A DNA stretch of 64,000 nucleotides, from positions 124,001-188,000 of the forward strand of contig JAANDG010000091.1 in assembly GCA_036852015.1 (NCBI GenBank), given 5' to 3'. Both the position numbers and the translations under genes were made by a program. Numbering within the stretch: position 1 is the stretch's first letter; each line of letters starts with the position of its first letter. Source of the DNA: Pelodera strongyloides. Its lineage: Eukaryota; Nematoda; Chromadorea; Rhabditida; Rhabditidae. A model generated the notes under the pieces. That model saw only the letters and a program-made list of their open reading frames with translations, made no database searches and was not told where the DNA came from. Positions 1 through 10,085 of this stretch are shown in pieces.

Positions 1-124
1 TCCGGGCATTTTTATGAATGGAATCAATGCATATGTATTCTCATGCCGATCCGGCATCTTAGTTTTAATCCTATGACAAGTAAACAAATACACCGCCGTT
101 GCTTATTCTATCGGCAGTACTTAC

Positions 125-593
125 CAGGATAAACTTTTGCAGTTTTCTCGCACAAAATCAAGATAACCTTTTTTGTGGTACATGGCTATTAACTCACTAG
201 TTGTTCCACAGGATGAGGGAAAATATTCTCGTTCGTATTTTTGAAGATAATCTGCCTCTGCTAGAGCGTATTTTTTCCCGTCCTCTGTTGTGACGTCAAT
301 TACTGCCCGAAATAAAGCTTCCACGGCGCTGAAAACAGTTCTCATTCAATGAGTTGAGAAAATATAACTCAGTTGAGTGTCGGACACGTGTTTATGTAAT
401 ATGTGCAAAAACAATTCGCGCAACTAAAAGAGTGATTCCAAAACACGGAGAGTTATGCCCCGATGCTTGACGTTATATTATTCCGAATGAAGGTAAATTA
501 ATCCAGAGAATGTCGGTCCCTTACCCTTGTCCACCCTGACCAAGGAACCTGATCTTTTCGTATTGATGTTCCATCACTGCATTCTTCGATTGC
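125..593 (-). CDS. Protein kinase N-lobe, two exons of a gene running off the left edge
   Basis: Two minus-strand exons are visible. Exon 593-525 follows acceptor TTATACAG and ends at donor GTAAGG. It encodes YEKIRFLGQGGQG, a kinase glycine-rich loop preceded by an in-frame Met. Exon 328-125 follows acceptor CTGTTTTCAG and ends at GTAAGT. It joins in phase to give GQGGQGAVEAL, matching the GxGxxGxV pattern, then GKKYALAEADYL. The strand-3 position that normally reads ALK/AIK reads ALA here, so the ATP-anchoring lysine appears to be missing or displaced. The rest of the exon (SELIAMYHKKGYLDFVREN) does not let me place the family. A short coding-like stretch at about 1-57 minus (PDRHENTYALIPF) may be a later exon, but its acceptor is poor. 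Kinase assignment rests on the glycine loop alone; pseudokinase status is inference. Confidence 0.55.
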
Positions 594-1430
594 CTGTATA
601 AGGTGTAATAAGCTCACAATACATAAAGATTTAAATATACGAACACCTACAATGTAAAATTGTTAGTTTTCGGCACTAAATTTTTTCATTTGTGGTCAAG
701 TCAGACTGAACACAATACATAAACCAAAAAGGGCTAGGCTGCGCCTAGCCCCAAAAGATTAAGCCATCTCCCACTGTCATTAATTAGACAGTGGGTAAAA
801 TTGGACCAGTTGCACAATAAAAATAGAAACAATATTAAGAATGCCGTCGAAAACAATTGAAAAAATACTTGAACCAATAAGTGAATGAAAAAAAGAGTTG
901 CAAGAATCATAGTAAAGGAAAAAGTGGACATCGAATAGTGTTGCAATGCCGCATTTCTCTCATCCAATCTCTCACATCTCTTAAAAAACAACTGTCTCTC
1001 ACACAACTGTGCCATACAATTTGAGCCATTTTTTTCTTTGATCAAATCGAAAGTGTGATTCTTTTAAACAAAGAGTAGATCAGAATCGACGGGAAGGCTG
1101 TTCTTGAATAGAGCTCCTTATATTGAAATGTAGAAATAATACTATCAGGGAATTTCATTTGATAAAGGCAGCCATTATTGACCGAGAGACAGGCCCCGAA
1201 TGAAGGTATGGACAACAACTATGTACTATTGCGCAATAAAATGCCAACAAACAAATCTGCCCTTCCAAGGCGGTGCTGTGACTGTGCACCATTATCGACC
1301 CATGCGGATCAATTACTTCAGAAACTGGAAGGGGCCGTAGACGTAGCGTGCAGAATAGTTACAGCAACGTTGCTGAATGGTCTGTTGCAACAAATACCAG
1401 TGTGTTAAACATTACCAACTTTTCTTTTTT
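594..1430. other. Intergenic stretch, no gene supported
   Basis: This stretch is AT-rich. It holds a perfect 9-bp hairpin at 731-751 (GGGCTAGGC, 3-nt loop, GCCTAGCCC). A 103-codon open frame at 734-1045 on the minus strand would encode a hydrophobic protein with one or two membrane stretches. That frame has no splice context, no recognisable family, and ends in the hairpin, so I do not call it a gene. A 76-codon frame at 1178-1408 plus is equally unsupported. Confidence 0.4.
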
Positions 1431-1433
1431 TTC

Positions 1434-1805
1434 AGCTTATCAGCCGTTCGAAGAGAATCGGCCGTCGGCCGATTGTGTCTACAAAGTCATTTATGATTGG
1501 GAAAACGTATAATATGCGTCTGGATCTCCATTCGACTAATGGTACCATGCAAATTTGCCACTGAAGGTGCTATGTGTAGAGCAGCGGGTTACCCGTATCA
1601 GAAGCTAGCATAGCTCAACAGGTAGAGCGTTGGACTGTGAATCGAGAGATTATGTGCTGCTGTGGGGTGGTATCCCGCCAGCGGCAAAGATTTTGCACGT
1701 TCTCTATCGATTGTGAATGAAATTTTTTTTATGAAAGGATTACGTTGTGGACATAAAAACAAACAAAATCCATGACAAACTCTTCTCCTTTATATAATAG
1801 GATAT
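1434..1805 (+). repeat. Repeat carrying a decayed tRNA-Asn-like sequence, copy 1
   Basis: This segment matches 60000-60447 almost end to end. The match includes a GTTCGAAGAG motif with a CGGCCG hairpin, a tRNA-like block at about 1608-1693, and a tail ending in CTCCTTTATATAATA. The tRNA block has a good D arm (TAGCTCAACAGGTAGAGC). Its anticodon triplet reads GTG where the other copy has GTT, and the T arm is damaged, so it should not be a working tRNA. Conservation well beyond the tRNA on both sides suggests a tRNA-derived dispersed repeat or a duplicated segment. Confidence 0.65.
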
Positions 1806-1869
1806 ATTATGCGTTTCTACAATCAGTAATTACTCTGCGGAAGTGTGATTGTTGAGAGGAAAATGAAGT

Positions 1870-2175
1870 GGAGTAACTCTGTTAATGAACTGCGATTTCG
1901 CACCGGAAAAGTAGGCTGTGCGAATTCGCACAGCAAACTTTCCAAATTCGCACCGGCAAAATACCCGGTGCGAAATCGCAGACTCTCATGTGCTCTGCGA
2001 ATTCGCACCGAAAAAAGTAAAAAAAAAACTTTTCACCCTCTTCACCCTCTCCGCAGTGCCTGCTCTCTCGCCTAGGATGTTGCACTGCGAATTCGCACTG
2101 GAAATACTGCCGCAGAGCAAGAAAATTCTTTTTGGTTTTTTTTCCGGTGCGAATTCGCAGAACAACATCCTATAG
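1870..2175. repeat. Cluster of GCGAATTCGC palindromes with an inverted-repeat element
   Basis: The palindrome TGCGAATTCGCA, or close variants such as GTGCGAATTCGCAC, recurs about seven times in 300 bp. The last part, about 2073-2173, is itself bounded by inverted ends: TAGGATGTTGCACTGCGAAT on the left and CGCAGAACAACATCCTA on the right. That makes it a small fold-back (MITE-like) element beside a cluster of related half-sites. Open frames here on both strands are translations of the palindrome. Confidence 0.6.
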
Positions 2176-3990
2176 TAGATACACATGTTTCACACAGAGA
2201 AGACAGACACAGAGACACAAGAGTGAGTGGAGGGAGAGAGAGAGGGAAAAGGAGGGAGTAAAGAGAGAATTTGAATTAGAAGGTAGGGATAGCGAAGGTT
2301 CTGCTTATTTTCCAGAAATATATTTCCTTAAGTAGGGAAAAAAATCGGCCGATTTCACCGTAACTCAAAAGTAACGATGCAAATCAACTTCACTGCTCAA
2401 GGGAAGCGTGCATCAGAGACGGATTTACGAGATAGTATGTTATAGTATGTGTCAAAATAAACTATTGTACGTATGAAATAATTAAAATAATTATAATTCC
2501 CAAGATCACATAACATGCATACACATACTATCTCGCATAACTTACAGTAGTTTGCTAAACTGGGACAAGTTTGATTGGCATCTCTGATAACAAATTTGGA
2601 CGGCTGCCCTTTATTGTGAGAGCAATTGTTGTATCCAAATATACGATAATTAAAAATAAACCACATCAACACGTCATAGCACCGAAACACCAAACCATTT
2701 TGTTATCAGTTTCGTAGCGCAACGCCTTTGCACCCAATTGGCTTGATAGCAACCAGCAACTGGGCACTAACATTAGTTCTGTTCGTATTTTTTACCTCCT
2801 GCATGCTGTCTCCTACCCTTAAAAGGTCACTTACAAAATCATTATTTTGCTGCGAGTTTACTTGTATTTAGTAACGAATATAAATATAGAAAAATACTTT
2901 ACCCAAAACTGAATAATTTGAATTCTAGCTCAGGGAGTGAGTGAACCAGTGAACTAGTAGAAAAGTGCTTCTACTAAATTACCTCGAGATTGCGAAACGT
3001 GTTTCGGACGACTGCTTCCCAATCGGGAGCATGTAAATCATTTCGGAAAATATCCGCAAATTAATTTTTTACATATATTGCTAGGGGCCTGCAGGCATCC
3101 CAACACGTTTCGTAATACCGCGAAAATTTAATAGAACCACCTGGTTTCTGTCCGCAGAAACGAAATGGGGGCACAGAATTGACAAAATACGCGCCGAAAC
3201 ATTGCGAGGAATGTTCGTCATAAAAAGTTCTACAATACTGTGAACATTGGAATAAACATTTTTGGGCATTTTGCACATTTCCTTTGGGGGGAGAATACTA
3301 TGCTTTGTTCCCCACAGTTTTCAGCACAGCTAATTCCTTTTGATTAGTAATCAGCAGTCTATCGATTGGTGTCCAAGATAAGGGTTTTCTGAAAAATATT
3401 ATTTTCTGGTAGGCTGAAAGTAGAATTTCAACATTTGTATTGTCCTAAGAATATTTTGGAAACAATTATATGTTTCCTTAACTTATTTCTAGTGTGGAAT
3501 TTTCTATATTTTAATAGTTAGGCTCATGTGCATGGAATTCTTATGGTTTGGGGGCAAGGACGGTGAGGTATCTTTTAGTTAGGTTTTTCTATGTTTCAAC
3601 AAGTCGGACTTTCTATTTTAGGTATAGGAAACGTTATTGAAAGTAGTTACAAAAATGATTAATAGGTCATATGCAAAAATACTCGCTTCGTTGTTCTTTT
3701 TGTTGCTCTAGATCTGCATCTTTTTTGTAGTTTTTTCGTAGTACTTTCGCCTACTCGCACGGCTGATACGGCCCACGCATTCCATATATGCAGCTTTTTT
3801 CGGGCTTTTGTGAGAGGGGCGCTCGGGATGTGATATGGCTCAGTGCATGTGAACATGAACTACTGAACCAATCTACGTCTCCTGAGCGTACCACATCATC
3901 CAACGTACAAACAACGCACAACAACAACGCTCCCAAATTTTATAATAAGATATTTTTCCTCTCTTCGCAATTCACTTATTTGTTAGTTTT
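2176..3990. other. Intergenic, low-complexity, no gene supported
   Basis: It opens with a purine-rich GA stretch (about 2220-2280), then a short AATCGGCCGATT palindrome near 2345. The rest is AT-rich with stops in all frames at short intervals. I found no exon with paired splice signals and no structured RNA. The glycine-loop exon expected upstream of the kinase-like block at 3998 was not found here. Confidence 0.4.
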
Positions 3991-3997
3991 TTTTTAG

Positions 3998-4714
3998 ATC
4001 GAAAAAGATTTCGCTGCCCGCTGCAGTGAAACGATCCCATTAGGATTTAGAAGATCGCAGACGGGCTGAGCGTGAAGTTACTGTGCTACAAAAGCTCAGG
4101 CACAATAACATCGTGTTATACTACGATCACGCCTGGGATGCAACGACTCACACAATGTTACTACATATGGAACTATGCGGTCGTTCACTGCGATACTGTA
4201 GTTTCCGTAATAATTTAACATTGATACTTATGAGTGAGACAGATGTAGCCGGCCGGTGGTGGCTAGCGCTGCTACTCATCACTCATCTGGCCGGTGGATC
4301 AATTGCCGCACCGGCTGGTTTGTACCGACGTGTGGCAAGAACGGTATCGTTTTCTTTTTTGGATAGTGATATGCATATGAACCACTTTATATGGAGCCTT
4401 CGGTAGAAAACCAGGTCTGGCAAGGCAAGGTGCACCGAACCTCGTTAGGCCTCTCCCTCTGAAAAACTCCCATTTTAATCATTTTCAATTGTGTCCGATT
4501 CGCAGGTATTTGTCTTTTTTTCTACAAATTGAATATAAACAACGAGTTCATACGCTTTTTTTGCTTCTTGGTCCCATAGTTACAAGATATAGAAGAAAAA
4601 TGCCCGCCCTGCCCTCGCAAGAAATACAAGTATCGTGGTGGCCATGACGTGTTATGCGCTCTTGTCTATCTTAAACAATAAAAGTTTGTGCAACCGGGAC
4701 CTTAAACCAGAAAA
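3998..4714 (+). pseudogene. Decayed Ser/Thr kinase (eIF2-alpha-kinase- or Wee1/Myt1-like) fragment
   Basis: After acceptor TTTTTTTTTAG (ends 3997) one frame reads PAAVKRSH, the strand-3 lysine region. It then meets TAG at 4041-4043 and continues in the same frame as AEREVTVLQKLRHNNIVLYY, DHAWDATTHTM and LLHMELCGRSL, which fits helix C through the hinge. Further on, the expected E-helix and catalytic loop are split over three frames: SQEIQVSWW, then HDVLCALVYL (4643-4672), then NNKSLCNRDLKPE (to 4712). The HRD histidine is replaced by Asn. A possible donor GTAGTT follows. REV..NIVxYYxAW and RDLKPE resemble eIF2-alpha kinases, while ELCxxSL also fits Myt1. One stop plus two frame changes argue for decay, since neighbouring genes in this window are clean. 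Assembly error is the alternative. Confidence 0.6.
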
Positions 4715-4749
4715 GTAGTTATAGAGCTCTTGCTTAATACAATTTTCTA

Positions 4750-5275
4750 GTGGCTAAGCAACATTCGTTTCGCTTCGTTTCGTTCAACACTAGCTCGATT
4801 TGCCACTCTTTGTGAGTTCACCTTGCTGTGAAAAGGCAGCTTGGAACAGTCGCCCAAAGATGAGATAAATATGTCTTTTCAGCATTTTGGTCACAGAATG
4901 GGGTCCGCTTATAAGTACAGTAAACTGTGTGGATTTTGGAAATGCAAGATAAGGTCCCCGGCGCAATATCGCGCAGAACACAACCTGATTTATACTGAGG
5001 GCATCTAAGCTCACCAGAAGTGATATCCGCTGACGGGCTTAAGGATCCACTTTCCTCTCGTTCTAACTGTTTTTTAACCAAATAGTCATTGAACGACACA
5101 CCACATTCGAATGATAAAAACAACTGGCCTGCCCATATGAACCTTCTACACTGTGCTTGTAACATCCTACATATGAATGAAATCTTTCCAGTTTTTCTCC
5201 GAAAGCATTTACGCGTTGTTGAGTCACGCTCTGGAGAGCATCCATAGAGGTTGAACTCAATATTTTAAAGTTGTG
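4750..5275. other. Unassigned region with a long minus-strand open frame
   Basis: A 115-codon minus frame at 4818-5165 contains DYLVKKQLEREESGSLSP followed by a possible donor GTGAGC, which looks mildly exon-like. I recognise no family and cannot pair it with other exons, so no gene is called. Confidence 0.2.
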
Positions 5276-5279
5276 GCGT

Positions 5280-5980
5280 CAGATTTCCCGAGAGGTAGAG
5301 TACTATTGATCAAGAGACGACTTTTTACGTAATTTACTCGAGCTATTCAGTCTACAATTAGACAAAATACTGTCCTCTAGATCTTCAAAGGTATTTCAAA
5401 TCGGGAGGATCTTAGGACACGCGCGGCCTCTGATGATGTAAGTAATCCCCTTTTCTACTACTCGTCATACTATTCGTCCTCCGGCATCCACTCCAAAAAA
5501 AAAAACAGGATCAACGACGTGAATGTACCCAGAATTAGAAAATCGTGACTCGAGCATTTTGTCGTCTGCGGGACATTTTATGTGCAAACTCGCACTTGAA
5601 CCCCCTTTGAATAACGTGCACGCGCTTGTAGCGTAAAAATTTATTATTGCTTATTAAACCGTACTATTAATAATCATTTACTGTGAGATTAAGCTCTGTA
5701 TACAGGTTTTCGACACCAAACTATCTCTATGCGTTCTGGGAGTTCATCCAGACGAGTTAACTTCAATATGTTGAGCTGTGCGTACAGATTTCCCTCTCCA
5801 TTTCGTTTTTCTTCAGGAGCGTAGAGTACTATTGTCAAGAGGATTTTACGGAATTTACTCAACCGATTCATTTATCTACAATGAGACAACAATACTTTCC
5901 TCTAGGGTTTCAAGTTATTTCAATCGAGATCAATCTGAAGTAAGACGGCCCGGCACTCCACAGCTTGTGTATGCGTAAGT
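5280..5980 (+). repeat. Diverged tandem duplication, with exon-like blocks in both copies
   Basis: Segment 5280-5436 and segment 5785-5976 are diverged copies. They share AGAGTACTATTG, ACG(T/G)AATTTACTC, and TCCTCTAG followed by TTTCAA and ATCGRGA. In each copy TCCTCTAG is an acceptor followed by an open block ending in GTAAGT. Copy 1 (5380-5436) reads IFKGISNREDLRTRAASDD. Copy 2 (about 5905-5974) includes NRDQSEVRRPGTPQLVY. These may be duplicated exons of the plus-strand gene whose later exons begin at 6766, but the phases between them are not settled. Confidence 0.35.
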
Positions 5981-6765
5981 GCCCCTGAATATGGTTACCT
6001 GCCACTTTGAAGTAAAGGTTCGGTTCATAAACAAAACCTGCGAATTTCTTTATTTTTTGCAGTTTTTTGGGACATAAGCGATTTGCCGCGGTTTGAGATT
6101 TTTCCTCTTTAGTTACGGACGGCATTCGAATCGGTACCATTGAATATGGGTGACTTCAATACACTATCAAGAAACATGATCGATTTCACCGAGGGATTTA
6201 TTTCGATTGTCCAACGATGATAAACTGATATCAATATCCACTTGGCAGTGTTATCTTCCAAAATAAACACAAAACGGGACGGTGATTTCAACCGCGTTCA
6301 ACTGGTCATACAAGCGACACCCAGGTCTCACAAAGTAACAACCCTACTCGTAGTTTAGTTATGGAACCGTCCGAAAATATAACGATGACAAGTTCAACTA
6401 AACAAATTGGACAACACACAACAAGAATGAAACTATACCAAACTGACGGTTCGGTAACTAAACCGTTAACAGAACAAGTAACAAAGCAGAAATACAGCAA
6501 TTGAATATAAACTAATAATCAGCGGAATGAGTAACGAATATAGCGAGTGATAGCAAAGTATACAGCAACAAGTGACAGCTCACAACAACAACTAAAAATA
6601 GGACGACGGAAAAATACGAAAAATCAAGAACACATAGTGTACCATTACCGTACGCCAATAAACACGCCCCAAGACGCACTACAACCTCTGCATTTTAGAA
6701 AGGAGCCTTGGCGGCCTCCTTTACTCTATCTTTCTTTCTCTATCTCCATCCTACCCTCGTTTTAG

Positions 6766-9700
6766 ATGTACCGATGTAGTAGAACACAGAATTACCCTTG
6801 AAAACGCATTACGTTTGGCTGACAACGAAAAGCAGGTAGTTGAGCGAATTAATTGTATTTTATCTAATTGTTGTTGCCCGGAAAGTTTTATCAGCGGTCT
6901 TCCCTTGTTAGCTGACTTGGTACCGGACCAAGTAGCGGTATTTACTTTGTCATTCTGTATTTAATGAAAAAATATAATAATAATTTATTACGCACAATGA
7001 CAATAAAAAAGCAATGTAACGCGCAAATATAGTGACTGCTTATCTTTATTGAAGGCTCAGGCCCACGTATAAACAGTTTCCCCAACTATTCTGTGAGAAA
7101 ACTCCCGAGTTACTAAAACGTGGCAGCGAAAATCGTTTGGGAAGACATTTGCGAAAGAGCGAATACCTGTATCGTAGCTATGTGGCAATTTGGCACCCGT
7201 GCTATACTATATCAATGAACGACACATCCGAACTAATTTATTTGTGTGAAATTACTTGTATTTTCAGAACGTTATTGGAAAGGCAAGGGTTGATTTTGGG
7301 GAGCTGTTCGAGAGGCAACCAAGTAGTACTCCCGATCCGCCATCAGGAAACATACATCCTGGGAGCAATGAAGACGCTTTTTCGCAGGATATGGATACTT
7401 CCAGTATAAATCCACAGGTTCCGTGATTCATGAATTTTGTTAGTTTGATTGTACATTCAATTTAAATTTGTTGCGCTCTAGCACACTGCGTTACACTCGA
7501 GAGAAATTTGAGCTGCAATGTTTCTTTAAAAGTAAAAAGAGTTATCGCATCGTGTGTGTGAATTATTGAACACCCAAAAGCGGACAATGTATATGTTGGG
7601 ATGCGTTTTGCGAGTACCAAGTTGAGTAGGGCGTTTTTTTTCTCGGTCTTTTGACTTGTCACTGTTCAGCTCCATCCGGGTTTCGTAACATCCTCTCAAT
7701 CGAGTGCCTCGGATGGACAGGTGGGTCATGAAAACCAAAACGAGGAACTTGTGAGTTTCTTGTTTTACACTTTCATTGTTTCTTTATATACAAAAGGATG
7801 AATAAATGATTAGAATTTAACATTTAGTAAGTGACCCTGATCTTATAACAATCCTTGTTGTGTTCAAAATAAACTGGAAAACCTGCAGTTTACAAATCAG
7901 GGTTGTTCTGACAATTCTCCTTTAATTTTCTCTTATTGCCCCTTTTATTTGGCACTTCGTTCAAACCCCCCCCCCTTTTTCACCATTGTTTTGAATTCCC
8001 CCATTGAAATAATTCAATAAGTATTTTTATGATCATTGTTTGTGACTACCCCTTCCCAACCCAGTTTTGCATAAGCCAGCACCCAGTCATGATAAATACG
8101 TCATTTTTATTTGTTTTTCTTTAAATAAAGGAAGATGTAAAGAAGAATATGGTACCAATATGAATTTATAGAAAAACGAACCCAGGGACATAATTCACTA
8201 AGAATTTTATTGTGGAAAGAGACTTTGACTTTGAATTAGCTAGTTTGAGTCCCATTTACCTTGAAACCTAGAAAAAGGTCTGAATAAGTTACGCTGATGC
8301 TAGGAACAGTGGGCAATATAGCCTCAGAATCTAGAGCTGGTGGTTTCTCTAAAGCAAACTGGGCCGTCCCTTGAAATGCTTTTGTTTTGGTAACAACTGC
8401 ATGCTGACACACAGCTCTACAGCTTTACAAGTTTTACTTTCAAGACCATACTTTTGGTGAAGCTCCATATTTTTAGTTGAAATTTTGACACTTTTCCTAT
8501 AAACTCGAACAGAATATTTCGGGAAATTTTCGCATTTTGCCCAACTCGAATGCGCCCCTCGAGAAACGCTAACCTTATGAATTTCAAGCCGGTTTTTCAT
8601 CTCAAAAAAAAAAGTGAAAAAAAAGTAAAAAAAATAACAAAAACTTTCCTATAAGAGAAAAACTATTTCAACCCCCTCCAAAAAACTCCTTCAATAACTG
8701 GTCATTTGGACAAAATCTATTCTCTTCCGCAGTTTGCTGTTAGACCGCAAAGAAAATGAGGAGGGCGCGATAGAAATTTTTTTAAGTCAGCAAAGAAAAA
8801 GAGGAGAGCGCGAGAGAAATTTTGTAATACGGTATATAGAATATCTGTGAATCGGCTTGACATTCGCTTTAAATTTCGATGGTACCGTATTTTTCCTCAT
8901 ACCTTCCTATATTTAATGAAAAACAAAAAAAATGCGTTTCTTTAAGAGCACTCGTATTACATGTTTCTATAAGAAAACAACCGTTGGGTATTAGTTCAAT
9001 TTTACCATAATAAGTCAATGCGTCGAACCGCCATGTTCCATGCGAGCTGCGTTCGGCTTTTATTAAAAGTAGCCAGTAGGTGATTTTTTTAATCAATCGA
9101 CGGTTTATAACTGGGGATCGAGTTTCGCAAATAATAACCACGACTAACTACCGTGAAAAATGTGTTTTCAGCTATCATAATTTCAAAAAACTGAAGTTAT
9201 ACAACACAAAAACGCGTAAGGCGTTTTTATTAGGGTGGGGTCAAAACTGTGCACCAATTCCGTCCGACGCATTCATCTCGACCTGTACTTATTGACAGAC
9301 AGTTGGCTCGTATCTCGTTGAATCCGGAGAATTCAAGTCCGGGCCCCACTCTAGATTACGAATTGTTTCCCGAGCTACAGAGAGGGCGATTTGATCGAGT
9401 TCCAAGATCAAGATCCAACATGGGGCGTGAGGTATGGTGTACCTCACTGCTTCGCACCTAAAGCTGAATGGAATACATAGGAATATTGTTTTACAGAGCA
9501 CGTTTTCGATCGAAAATGTTATACTAGCTTAAAGTCTAGAATGTGATTTACTATGCGTGTTGAAATTTTTTTTAAGAAAAAGATGTTTTCGTAATGGAAG
9601 GAGTTTGTCGTGTGCTTCGAGAGAATTCATACATATATAGGTTGCAAGCAAGTTAAATGTACACTTTAGCACTGGGGAGTGTACGTCGGAAAGCAACTTG

Positions 9701-10085
9701 GCACTCACATGTTTGTGCACAATCAGCAGGTAATCGCATGTTGGCAAAACAAAATGAGTACGCCGATTTCGAAAAAAGCTAATTGCCCGTGACTACTCAT
9801 CTCACAGAATAGTTATCGGGATCTAGTTTTAGGTCAAATATAGCGTGTGGCTTGGTTTTTCTTTGTATCTCAAACCTTCCACTGTGTGAGTGCATTTGAT
9901 TCTGTGTTACTTTGACTACTTTTCCTTGTAGAGAGGTTTCCCTGGAAAGTTGCACGACCTATTCAAAGTCAAACCGTTGATTTCTCCTTCTGGGATGGTA
10001 AGCTCTAATTTTATAGGCCATTCAATTTTGTATTCGCTTATTTTAGGAGGTAAGTGCTGGCTCATCGTACGGAATGGGCAAATAA
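6766..10085 (+). CDS. C-terminal exons of an unrecognised protein
   Basis: Six plus-strand exons join without a break: 6766-6835, 7268-7417, 7670-7750, 9234-9431, 9932-9997 and 10047-10085 (stop TAA). All internal junctions are phase 0. Acceptors are TTTTAG, TTTTCAG, GTTCAG, TATTAG, TTGTAG and TTTTAG. Donors are GTAGTT, GTTCCG, GTGAGT, GTATGG and GTAAGC. The product is hydrophilic, Ser/Pro/Asn-rich and probably disordered (SSTPDPPSGNIHPGSNEDAF, SSPGPTLDYELFPELQ, RGFPGKLHDLFKVKPLISP), with several SP/TP sites. I recognise no domain. It may be the tail of the kinase-like gene at 3998-4714 or a separate gene. Exon 6766 can also be read through its donor to a stop at 6964, followed by AATAAA near 7003, which would give a short alternative end. 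Exons upstream of 6766 are not resolved; a Ser/Thr/Gln-rich frame at about 6290-6504 is a candidate. Confidence 0.6.
7760..9225. other. Large intron of the plus-strand gene
   Basis: This lies between exons 7670-7750 and 9234-9431. It is AT-rich, with a C-run near 7966-7975 and a short diverged tandem duplication at about 8737-8825 (GCAAAGAAAA..GAGGAG(G/A)GCGCGA). No other coding exon is supported. Confidence 0.4.

Noticed and set aside
734..1045. 103-codon hydrophobic frame on the minus strand
   Set aside because: No family, no splice signals, T-rich composition on the minus strand explains the Phe/Leu content, and it ends in a hairpin.
4083..4406. 107-codon plus frame starting within the kinase-like block
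   Set aside because: Only its first ~40 residues match a kinase; the tail reads into intron-like sequence after a possible donor at 4207.
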